The position numbers and the translations under genes are program-made. This document shows, piece by piece, positions 8,993-16,301 of a stretch of 64,000 nt of DNA (within the stretch, counting starts at the first letter, position 1; every line of letters starts with the position of its first letter). The stretch comes from Pseudothioglobus sp905182815 (lineage in GTDB: Bacteria > Pseudomonadota > Gammaproteobacteria > PS1 > Pseudothioglobaceae): assembly GCF_048087625.1 (NCBI RefSeq), contig NZ_CP159805.1, forward strand, positions 744,001 to 808,000, in the 5' to 3' direction. Below the pieces are notes generated by a model. That model made no database searches, was not told where the DNA came from, and saw only the letters and a program-made list of their open reading frames with translations.

Positions 8993-9919
8993 ATGAATAA
9001 AAAAATCATTCAAAGCCTTAAAAGCTACCCCCGAAATATGGTGGGCTATGGGAAGGGTTCAATCCACCCCAAATGGCCAAATAAAGCCCGTATTGCAGTT
9101 CAATTTGTGTTGAATTATGAAGAAGGCGCGGAAAACTCAATTTTGCATGGAGACAATGCATCTGAAGCTTTCCTTTCAGAGATTGTTGGTGCTAAGGCTT
9201 ATGAAGGTGCAAGGCATATGAGTATGGAGTCCATTTATGAGTATGGCTCAAGAGCAGGAGTTTGGAGAATATTAAACCTTTTTAAAGAGTTCGATGTTCC
9301 AGTAACTATCTTTGCAGTGGCTCTTGCAATTGCTCGTAATCGAGAACTTGCAGATTATTTGGTAGAACAAAATTATGATATTTGTGCGCATGGATTTAGA
9401 TGGATAGATTATCAATTTGTTGATGAAAAAACAGAGCGAGAGCATATTAAAGACTGTATTTCTGTTTTGACAGAATACTTAGGAAAAAGGCCAGAAGGAT
9501 GGTACACCGGAAGAAATAGTCCAAATACAAGAAGGCTGATTGTTGAAGAGGGGGGTTTTCTTTATGATAGTGACACATATGACGACGACTTGCCTTACTG
9601 GTCAAATGAATTTGGTGCTGAAAAAAAGCATTTAATTATTCCCTATACTCTCGATGTAAATGATATGAGGTTTGCTTCACCACAGGGGTTTAATTCAGGA
9701 GACCAATTCTTTAACTATTTAAAGGATACTTTTGATGCGTTATATCTTGAAGGTGAGGTAAGTCCAAAAATGATGTCAGTTGGAATGCATGCGAGAATAT
9801 TAGGACGCCCTGGAAGAATTATGGCTATGAGGCGATTTTTAGAGTATGTTAAAACGTTTGATAATGTTTGGCTTTGCTCGCGCAGAGAAATTGCTGACCA
9901 TTGGTATAAGAACTTTTAA
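8993..9919 (+). CDS. puuE: allantoinase, polysaccharide-deacetylase type (PuuE)
   Basis: Cofactor-light allantoinase that opens the hydantoin ring of allantoin to give allantoate. The 308-residue protein has the family hallmarks: YPRNMVGYGKGSIHPKWP, VQFVLNYEEGAENSILHGD, YGSRAGVWRI, the NodB-like AHGFRWIDYQ and GWYTGRNSPNTRRL, and MMSVGMHARILGRPGR near the end. This is the PuuE form known from Pseudomonas, unrelated to the amidohydrolase AllB. It is the first gene of the plus-strand purine operon, with a 12-base gap to uraD. No Shine-Dalgarno is evident before its ATG, but the conserved N-terminus supports this start. Confidence 0.95.
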   Translation: MNKKIIQSLKSYPRNMVGYGKGSIHPKWPNKARIAVQFVLNYEEGAENSILHGDNASEAFLSEIVGAKAYEGARHMSMESIYEYGSRAGVWRILNLFKEFDVPVTIFAVALAIARNRELADYLVEQNYDICAHGFRWIDYQFVDEKTEREHIKDCISVLTEYLGKRPEGWYTGRNSPNTRRLIVEEGGFLYDSDTYDDDLPYWSNEFGAEKKHLIIPYTLDVNDMRFASPQGFNSGDQFFNYLKDTFDALYLEGEVSPKMMSVGMHARILGRPGRIMAMRRFLEYVKTFDNVWLCSRREIADHWYKNF

Positions 9920-9931
9920 AAAGGGCAAGAG

Positions 9932-10453
9932 ATGGAATTACCATTAAATTTAGCGCAGCAATCTGCAGAAGCCTTTTTAAAAACCTTTGAAAACTTGTAT
10001 GAGCATACTCCTTGGTTTGTAGAAAAATCGTTACCTCTAGTTTTAGCTGATAAAAAATATAATAGTTTAGAAAAATTTCATGAGCTACTTTCAAATATTA
10101 TGCTTAATGCAGATTCTGACTTACAGGATAACTTGATAATTGCACATCCAACCTTGGCAGGCAAAAAAGCCCAAAATAACGAACTTACTGATTTCTCAAC
10201 TACTGAACAAAAATCTGCTGGATTAAGTGATTGCTCAGACTCTGAAATCGAGCTTTTTGAAGAGCTTAATAGAGAGTACTTTGCTAAATTTGACTTCCCC
10301 TTTATTATGGCAGTTAAAGAAAAAAATAAATCTGACATCATTTCGCAGTTTAAAGAGCGAAAAGACAATTCAAAAAATCAAGAAAGATCAAATGCTCTCG
10401 ATGAGATTAATAAAATAGCATGGCTAAGAATTAAGGAGATTTATGGAATCTGA
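9932..10453 (+). CDS. uraD: 2-oxo-4-hydroxy-4-carboxy-5-ureidoimidazoline decarboxylase
   Basis: Catalyses the stereospecific decarboxylation of OHCU to S-allantoin, the step after hydroxyisourate hydrolase. At 173 residues it has the usual size, with YEHTPWFVEKS, AHPTLAGK (containing the family His-Pro), FDFPFIMAVKEKNKSDI and the terminal EINKIAWLRI. The gene overlaps the allantoicase start by 11 bases. It is separate from puuE, whereas in some organisms the two are fused. Confidence 0.94.
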   Translation: MELPLNLAQQSAEAFLKTFENLYEHTPWFVEKSLPLVLADKKYNSLEKFHELLSNIMLNADSDLQDNLIIAHPTLAGKKAQNNELTDFSTTEQKSAGLSDCSDSEIELFEELNREYFAKFDFPFIMAVKEKNKSDIISQFKERKDNSKNQERSNALDEINKIAWLRIKEIYGI

Positions 10454-11441
10454 AAACCAAATTGATGTTGCTAGTGCAAGTTTTGGTACTAAAGTTGTTT
10501 ATTGTAGTGATGAATTTTTTGCAGACTCAGGCCGAATGCTTCAATCAAGTGAGCCTGTTTGGATTGAAGATAAATACGATATAAATGGTAAGTGGATGGA
10601 TGGCTGGGAGAGTCGAAGACGGCGAGATGGGAAAAATGACTTTTGTTTTATTAGGTTAGGAGCTGAATCTATTATTAATAACTTCAATATTGATACAACT
10701 CACTTTACTGGGAATTTTGCACCTGGAATTTCTGTTCAAGGTTGCTCTGTGCCAGGAGGAACTACTGATGACTTAGTTGTTGATGGCACTGCAGTTTCAG
10801 AATGGTTTGATCTCGTTACCAAAGAATCCCTAGAGGGTGACTCAAAAAATTTATTTAATAGTGCTTCATCAAAGCCAATTACGCATTTAAAAATTACATT
10901 ACTCCCAGATGGAGGAATTGCTCGTTTCAGGGCTTATGGTGAGATATGGGTTGATGAGAAGAAGTATGAAATTAATGGTACGAACGTAATATCCAAAGAA
11001 AGTGGCGCTAAAGCGATCTTTGCAAATGACGAGCACTTTGGAAGCTTAAGTAATGTTTTAGAAAAGCATGAGCCTTTAAGTATGGCTGATGGATGGGAAA
11101 CAAGGCGGCGAAGAAAGCCCGGAAACGACTGGGGAATTATTGCCCTCTCTAAGCCTGCAACTGCTGAGGAAGTAGTAGTTGATACTCAATTTTTTAAAGG
11201 TAATTTTCCAGATACTTTCTCAATATCAACTTCCAATTCACCAGACGAAGATGATAAAACTTTGAAAGAAAATAGTAAAACTTGGAATAAACTTATTGAA
11301 GGAAAAAAATTAAAGATAAACCAAATGCATGTTTTTAAAGGTTCGGACATACTTCATAATGATGTGTTTACTCACATCCGTGTCGATATATATCCAGATG
11401 GCGGCATTGCCAGGTTAAAACTTATTGGAAAATTTACCTAG
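10443..11441 (+). CDS. alc: allantoicase
   Basis: Hydrolyses allantoate to ureidoglycolate and urea. The 332-residue protein consists of two homologous jelly-roll repeats, seen as GWESRRRR followed by DTTHFTGNFAPGISVQGC in the first half and GWETRRRRKPGNDWGII followed by DTQFFKGNFPDTFSI in the second. Each repeat ends with a PDGGIAR(F/L) motif. Length and repeat order match known allantoicases. The start overlaps uraD, and allA begins 2 bases after the stop, so the three steps after urate oxidation are encoded contiguously. This route yields urea, not ammonia. Confidence 0.95.
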   Translation: MESENQIDVASASFGTKVVYCSDEFFADSGRMLQSSEPVWIEDKYDINGKWMDGWESRRRRDGKNDFCFIRLGAESIINNFNIDTTHFTGNFAPGISVQGCSVPGGTTDDLVVDGTAVSEWFDLVTKESLEGDSKNLFNSASSKPITHLKITLLPDGGIARFRAYGEIWVDEKKYEINGTNVISKESGAKAIFANDEHFGSLSNVLEKHEPLSMADGWETRRRRKPGNDWGIIALSKPATAEEVVVDTQFFKGNFPDTFSISTSNSPDEDDKTLKENSKTWNKLIEGKKLKINQMHVFKGSDILHNDVFTHIRVDIYPDGGIARLKLIGKFT

Positions 11442-11443
11442 AT

Positions 11444-11965
11444 ATGAATACTTTAAAACTAACTCCTGAAGTACTAACTACAGATAATTTTCAACTATTT
11501 GGCGAAGTGCTTAGTACTGAAAACAAAGAATCTATTACAATTAATGATGGTTTTGCATCCAAGTTTCCTGATATTGTAAAATTAGATACTAAGGAGGCAG
11601 AGGGGGAAACAAGTGTCCATATTTTTGTTGCTAAGAAGAGGCAGTTTCCTCTTCAAATTACTATGCTCGAGAATCATCCTTTTTTTAGTCAGACATTTAT
11701 TCCAAAAAATAACACGCCATTTATAGTTGTTGTCGCGCCTCCATCACAAGAACCTGTAATTGAAAATATTAAGGCTTTTATTACTGATGGTGATCAAGGC
11801 ATAAGTTATTCAAGAGGAGTTTGGCACTTTCCTTTAATTAGTTTAAAAGATAACGCTCAATTCGTTGTGATAGATAGGAAACACAATGTAGATAAAGACA
11901 GCATGAAGCAGTGCACTGTTAGTAAAATTGAAGAGGTTAGTATTTATGTGGAGCTAAGCTTATGA
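11444..11965 (+). CDS. allA: ureidoglycolate lyase
   Basis: Splits ureidoglycolate to glyoxylate and urea, the last step of the allantoate branch. The 173-residue protein matches the AllA (ureidoglycolate hydrolase) cupin family: LTPEVLTTDNFQLFGEVL at the N-terminus, LQITMLENHPFFSQTFIP in the centre, and SYSRGVWHFPLISL with the active-site region. The neighbouring allantoicase makes its substrate. The stop overlaps the puuD start by 4 bases. Glyoxylate would enter central carbon metabolism; no urease or glyoxylate enzyme is present in the window. Confidence 0.93.
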   Translation: MNTLKLTPEVLTTDNFQLFGEVLSTENKESITINDGFASKFPDIVKLDTKEAEGETSVHIFVAKKRQFPLQITMLENHPFFSQTFIPKNNTPFIVVVAPPSQEPVIENIKAFITDGDQGISYSRGVWHFPLISLKDNAQFVVIDRKHNVDKDSMKQCTVSKIEEVSIYVELSL

Positions 11966-13140
11966 TGCAAATATATCTAATGGACTGGCTCAGCCTAGTG
12001 TTGAAATTACTTCATATAATTGCAGGTATAGCCTGGATTGGTGCTTCCTTTTATTTTAATTGGCTTGAAAATAAACTTGATCGATTAAATAATAGAGACG
12101 AGATAGCTGGCAACTTATGGGCAGTTCACGGCGGCGGCTTTTATCATTTAGAAAAATATAAGAAATATCCTCAAACCCTCCCAGAACCTTTGCACTGGTT
12201 TAAGTGGGAAGCTTACGTTACTTGGCTTTCTGGAATTTCACTGCTTTCAGTTATCTATTATTTTAATGCTAGCACTTATCTGTTAGCTTCCAATAGCTCA
12301 ATATCTGCATTATATGGCGTTGGTTTAAGTCTCTTAGGGTTGATACTTTTTTGGCTTATCTATGATCTTTTATGTAAGTCAAAGTTGGTAACTAAATCCG
12401 CAATTTTTTTAGCTATTATTTTTATAGTAATTGCATTGTTTGCATATTTTTATAGCAATATTTTTAATCCTAGAGCCGTGTATATGCAAATTGGCTCAAT
12501 GATTGGAACGGTAATGGTTGCCAATGTTTTCTTTGTAATTATTCCAGTTCAAAAAAAATTAGTTGATGCTTGTGAAAACTCTACTGAAGTTAGTTTAGAA
12601 CTGGGAAAAATAGGCTATCTTCGCTCTCGTCATAACAATTACTTTACCTTACCCGTTTTATTTATGATGATAAGTGGCCATTACCCTACAATTTATAGCG
12701 GAGATTATGGCTGGCTAATATTAATGGCTGTTATTGGGATTTTGGTAATGGTTCGCCACTACTTTAATTTAAGAGGAGTTGGTAAAGCTAAAAATAGTCT
12801 AATCGCCATTATAGTTATCTCAACCTTTACCTTGATTTATGCTCTAGCGCCATCACCAATTAAGATGCAAGATAATAGCCAAGAGATCGTAACTATTGCT
12901 GAGGCCCAAGCCATCATTGAAAAACATTGCGTGAGTTGTCATGCTGCGGAGCCTGCAAACAAAGCCTTTGCGATTGCGCCTAATGGGATTATGCTGGATA
13001 CTAAAGAAAAAATTATTGCCCATAAGAATCAGATATATCAGCAGTCCGTTTTATCTAAAGCAATGCCCTTAATTAACAATACAAATATGACCGATGATGA
13101 GAGAGCGAAATTAGGGATTTGGATTGAGGCAAATCAGTGA
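11962..13140 (+). CDS. puuD: membrane-bound urate oxidase with C-terminal cytochrome c domain (PuuD)
   Basis: Oxidises urate to 5-hydroxyisourate using a cytochrome electron acceptor instead of oxygen-dependent uricase. Residues 1 to about 290 form a bundle of roughly 8 membrane helices with the start HIIAGIAWIGASFYFNWLEN, the conserved AVHGGGFYHLEKYK loop and RSRHNNYFTLPVLFMMISGH. The tail is a short cytochrome c domain with the haem motif CVSCH at residues 323-327. The 392-residue length fits PuuD. The gene overlaps allA and guaD by 4 bases each. Electrons presumably pass to the respiratory chain. The product is taken on by UraH (14461) and UraD (9932). Confidence 0.93.
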   Translation: MMQIYLMDWLSLVLKLLHIIAGIAWIGASFYFNWLENKLDRLNNRDEIAGNLWAVHGGGFYHLEKYKKYPQTLPEPLHWFKWEAYVTWLSGISLLSVIYYFNASTYLLASNSSISALYGVGLSLLGLILFWLIYDLLCKSKLVTKSAIFLAIIFIVIALFAYFYSNIFNPRAVYMQIGSMIGTVMVANVFFVIIPVQKKLVDACENSTEVSLELGKIGYLRSRHNNYFTLPVLFMMISGHYPTIYSGDYGWLILMAVIGILVMVRHYFNLRGVGKAKNSLIAIIVISTFTLIYALAPSPIKMQDNSQEIVTIAEAQAIIEKHCVSCHAAEPANKAFAIAPNGIMLDTKEKIIAHKNQIYQQSVLSKAMPLINNTNMTDDERAKLGIWIEANQ

Positions 13141-14450
13141 GCGAATATAATCATTATCGAGGAGCAATTTACCACTGCACTGAAAGTAATGGGGTGCTAG
13201 AGCCAAACTATTTTGTTGATGGCCTTATGGTTGTTGATAATGATTCTGGAAGCATCATTGAGGTTGGAGACTTCAATCAAATTTCTTCAAAGTGGCCAAA
13301 CGCTAAATCATCTACTCACTTTAAGGATAGCTTGATAATGCCTGGCTTCATTGACACCCATGTGCATTATCCTCAATATAAAGTTATAGCTTCCTATGGA
13401 GCAAGCCTTATAGACTGGCTTAATAAGTATACATTTATTGAAGAGCAAAAGTTTTCAGATGAGACTTATGCCGCCAAGGTCGCAGATTTGTTTCTTGATG
13501 AGCTTATTAAAAATGGCACTACAACAGCAATGACTTTTTGTACCTCACACAAGCAATCTGTTGATATTTTTTTTACGGCAGCAGAAAAGTTGAAGCTTAG
13601 AATGGTGGCCGGCAAAGTTATGATGAATAGAAATGCACCAGAGGCTCTTTGTGATAGTGTGGACGGTAGTTATTTTGATTCGAAAGAACTGATTGAAAAA
13701 TGGCACAATAGAGGGCGAATGAGTTACGCCGTTACGCCTAGATTTGCTCCTACATCTTCTTCTGAGCAATTAGTACAGGCTGCTAATTTATTAGAAGAAT
13801 ATTCAGATAATAATGGAAATAAAGGCGTTCTTCTGCAAACACATCTTAATGAAAATATTGATGAAATTGGCTGGGTAAAAGAGCTTTTTCCAGGCTCAAA
13901 AAACTACTTTGATGTCTATGATAATTTCAATCTATCAGGACCTAATTCAGTTTTTGGTCATTGCATCTATAATACTGATGAAGAATATAAACGTATTGCT
14001 GATTCAGGCTCTAAGGTGGCACTATGTCCAAGATCCAATCTATTCCTTGGTAGCGGTCTATTTGAACTTGATAAATTAGAGGCTTTTGGAATAGGTACTG
14101 CACTTGCATCAGATGTTGGCGGCGGTGACAGCTTTTCAATGTTTCAGGTAATGAATGAAGCTTACAAAATATGTCGACTAAATAATTATAATTTAGATCC
14201 TGTTAAAGCTTTTTATCTGACAACTCTAGCTGCAGCGAAAGTACTTGATATGGATAATCGTATCGGTAACTTTGAGCCTAATAAGGAGGCAGACTTTATT
14301 GTTATTGATTTAAAGGCAACAGAATTAATAAAAAATAAACTCGAAACCTCAGATGATATTAACGATATATTATTTAATTTAATGACTTTAGGTGATGATA
14401 GACTAATTAAAGAGGTTTATATTTTAGGTCAAAATATTTACCAAAAATAA
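13137..14450 (+). CDS. guaD: guanine deaminase
   Basis: Zinc-dependent deamination of guanine to xanthine. The 437-residue amidohydrolase shows MPGFIDTHVHYPQY (first metal histidines), GTTTAMTFCTSH, RFAPTSSSEQL, LQTHLNENIDEI with the metal His, FGHCIYN and ASDVGGGDSFSMF with the metal Asp. These are diagnostic for GuaD rather than other amidohydrolases. Translation starts at a GTG that overlaps the puuD stop. Xanthine is then oxidised by XdhABC encoded just downstream. The 8-oxoguanine deaminase at 52545 is a related enzyme for the oxidised base. Confidence 0.94.
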   Translation: MSEYNHYRGAIYHCTESNGVLEPNYFVDGLMVVDNDSGSIIEVGDFNQISSKWPNAKSSTHFKDSLIMPGFIDTHVHYPQYKVIASYGASLIDWLNKYTFIEEQKFSDETYAAKVADLFLDELIKNGTTTAMTFCTSHKQSVDIFFTAAEKLKLRMVAGKVMMNRNAPEALCDSVDGSYFDSKELIEKWHNRGRMSYAVTPRFAPTSSSEQLVQAANLLEEYSDNNGNKGVLLQTHLNENIDEIGWVKELFPGSKNYFDVYDNFNLSGPNSVFGHCIYNTDEEYKRIADSGSKVALCPRSNLFLGSGLFELDKLEAFGIGTALASDVGGGDSFSMFQVMNEAYKICRLNNYNLDPVKAFYLTTLAAAKVLDMDNRIGNFEPNKEADFIVIDLKATELIKNKLETSDDINDILFNLMTLGDDRLIKEVYILGQNIYQK

Positions 14451-14460
14451 GGAAGGCATA

Positions 14461-14805
14461 ATGGGACAACTTACAACACATATATTAGATACCTCTGCAG
14501 GAGTTCCTGCAAGTGGTGTAGCGATAAATTTATATCGAAGAGATGGTACAAATTCAGTACATCTTAAATCATTAAAAACGAACTTAGATGGCCGTTGTGA
14601 TAAACCTTTGTTGTCAGAAGAAGAATTTGATGAGGGTTGTTATGAGCTTGAATTCATAGTGGATGATTATTATGAAGCTAAAAATATTAAGTGCCCTTTT
14701 TTAAAAGATGTCATTATTCGTTTCTATATTAGTGAAAAGAGTGAAAACTTCCATGTACCTCTTTTAATTTCCCCTTATAGTTATTCAACCTATCGAGGAA
14801 GCTAA
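14461..14805 (+). CDS. uraH: 5-hydroxyisourate hydrolase (transthyretin-related protein)
   Basis: Hydrolyses 5-hydroxyisourate to OHCU, linking PuuD and UraD. The 114-residue protein has the N-terminal motif QLTTHILDTSAGVPASGVAI with the catalytic His, a central Arg-containing segment (TNLDGRCDKPL) and ends in the signature tetrapeptide YRGS. No signal peptide is visible, so it acts in the cytoplasm. A ribosome binding site GGAAGG lies just before the ATG. The stop overlaps the xdhA start by one base. Confidence 0.95.
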   Translation: MGQLTTHILDTSAGVPASGVAINLYRRDGTNSVHLKSLKTNLDGRCDKPLLSEEEFDEGCYELEFIVDDYYEAKNIKCPFLKDVIIRFYISEKSENFHVPLLISPYSYSTYRGS

Positions 14806-16283
14806 TGTATTTTTTGCTGAATCAAAACTCTACGCCAACAGATCTTGGCGCAATAAATCCAAATACTACTGTACTAGAGTGGTTAAGAGATAATCAGCTT
14901 GTTGGAACTAAGGAGGGCTGCGCTTCTGGAGATTGCGGCGCTTGTACTGCAGTTATTGGTGAGATTGTTACTAATAATAAGTCTAGTAAGGTTGAGTATA
15001 AAAGTATAAATACATGCATGGCATTGGCTTATGGACTAGTTGGCAAACATTTAGTTACTGTTGAGGGGTTGGCTGAGGAGGGCAAGCTACATCCTTCTCA
15101 AAAAGCAATGGTGCTAGAAAATGGTTCACAGTGTGGCTTTTGCACGCCTGGCTTTGTTATGTCGTTATTTGCCTTATATCAAAATAAAAACTCAGTAGAT
15201 CTGCATCAAATAAACGAAGCTCTATCCGGTAACTTGTGCAGGTGCACTGGCTATAAACCAATAATTGCAGCTGCATTTTCAATGTTTAATGAGAAAAGTG
15301 ACGAACCCTTAGACTACTATAAAAAAAATCAGAAGAATATTACTAAGATTTTAGGAGAATTAAATAATCCTAAGCACATAAGTTTTAGTTATAAAAAGAG
15401 TAATAAAACAATTAAATATGATGCTCCCTCAACGATAAATGAGCTCTCTAATGTTCTAATTAATAGCACTTCAGCAAATATTATTGCCGCAGGAACCGAT
15501 CTTAGCCTAGAGATTACTCAATCAATGAAAGAGTTTTCACATATCGTTAGCGTTAATCAAGTTATTGAATTAAAGGAGATTAAAGATAACGCTAAAGAAT
15601 TAGAGATTGGAGCTGCAGTAAGTTATGAGGATGCCGCATCTAGTCTTATAAGTAACTGGCCTGACTTAGGTCCTTTTTTACAACGCTTTGCCTCTTTACC
15701 CATAAAGAATTGGGCGACTATTGGAGGCAACATTGCTAATGCTTCACCTATAGGAGATATGCCCCCAGTCTTAATTGCTTTAGATGCAAAATTAAAGCTC
15801 AGAAAAGGCCCTGTTAGCAGAACTATTAATTTAGAAGATTTTTTTATTACCTATAAAAAAACTGTTATTCAGCAAGGTGAATTTATTGAAAGTATTGTCA
15901 TTCCAAAGCCTAATGAAAATCAGCGTCTTATTACTCATAAAATGTCTAAAAGATACGAGGATGATATTTCAGCTGTATGCATGGCAATAAATATTACGTC
16001 CATAAATAATAAACCAGAATCATTTAAGATCGCCTTTGGAGGCATGTCAGGAATACCTCAAAGATCAAATATACTTGAAAATTTTTTATTAAAGAATTGG
16101 CAAGAAGACAACATAGCTGCATTATCTTATAAGGTTTTGAAAGAAGAATTTTCTCCATTTACTGATGTCAGAGCAACTTCAGAATACCGATTGCAAGTAT
16201 CAGCAAACTTAATTAAAAAAACTATATTGATGTATCAAGATCAGCCAGTTGAAAATCTTGCAGAATATTCACAATCAAGTTAA
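14805..16283 (+). CDS. xdhA: xanthine dehydrogenase small subunit (2Fe-2S and FAD)
   Basis: Iron-sulfur/FAD subunit of xanthine dehydrogenase, oxidising hypoxanthine and xanthine to urate with NAD as acceptor. The N-terminal domains carry both 2Fe-2S centres: GCASGDCGACTAVIG around residues 38-52, and CGFCTPGF with NLCRCTGY around residues 105-150. The FAD-binding domain begins near residue 180 with IIAAGTDLSLEI and continues with PIKNWATIGGNIANASPIGD. The two-subunit split (492 plus about 770 residues) matches the bacterial XdhA/XdhB arrangement. The gene is followed after 18 bases by xdhB. Confidence 0.95.
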   Translation: MYFLLNQNSTPTDLGAINPNTTVLEWLRDNQLVGTKEGCASGDCGACTAVIGEIVTNNKSSKVEYKSINTCMALAYGLVGKHLVTVEGLAEEGKLHPSQKAMVLENGSQCGFCTPGFVMSLFALYQNKNSVDLHQINEALSGNLCRCTGYKPIIAAAFSMFNEKSDEPLDYYKKNQKNITKILGELNNPKHISFSYKKSNKTIKYDAPSTINELSNVLINSTSANIIAAGTDLSLEITQSMKEFSHIVSVNQVIELKEIKDNAKELEIGAAVSYEDAASSLISNWPDLGPFLQRFASLPIKNWATIGGNIANASPIGDMPPVLIALDAKLKLRKGPVSRTINLEDFFITYKKTVIQQGEFIESIVIPKPNENQRLITHKMSKRYEDDISAVCMAINITSINNKPESFKIAFGGMSGIPQRSNILENFLLKNWQEDNIAALSYKVLKEEFSPFTDVRATSEYRLQVSANLIKKTILMYQDQPVENLAEYSQSS

Positions 16284-16286
16284 TTC

Positions 16287-16292
16287 AAGGAG
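16287..16292 (+). promoter_or_regulatory. ribosome binding site deciding the xdhB start
   Basis: AAGGAG lies between xdhA and xdhB, 9 bases before the ATT at 16302 and 87 bases before the first in-frame ATG. Its position only makes sense for a start upstream of that ATG. Confidence 0.65.
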
Positions 16293-16301
16293 TAAGCAAA
16301 A

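Noticed and set aside
10078..10368. 96-residue minus-strand reading frame inside uraD
   Set aside because: It is a shadow of uraD with no independent support.
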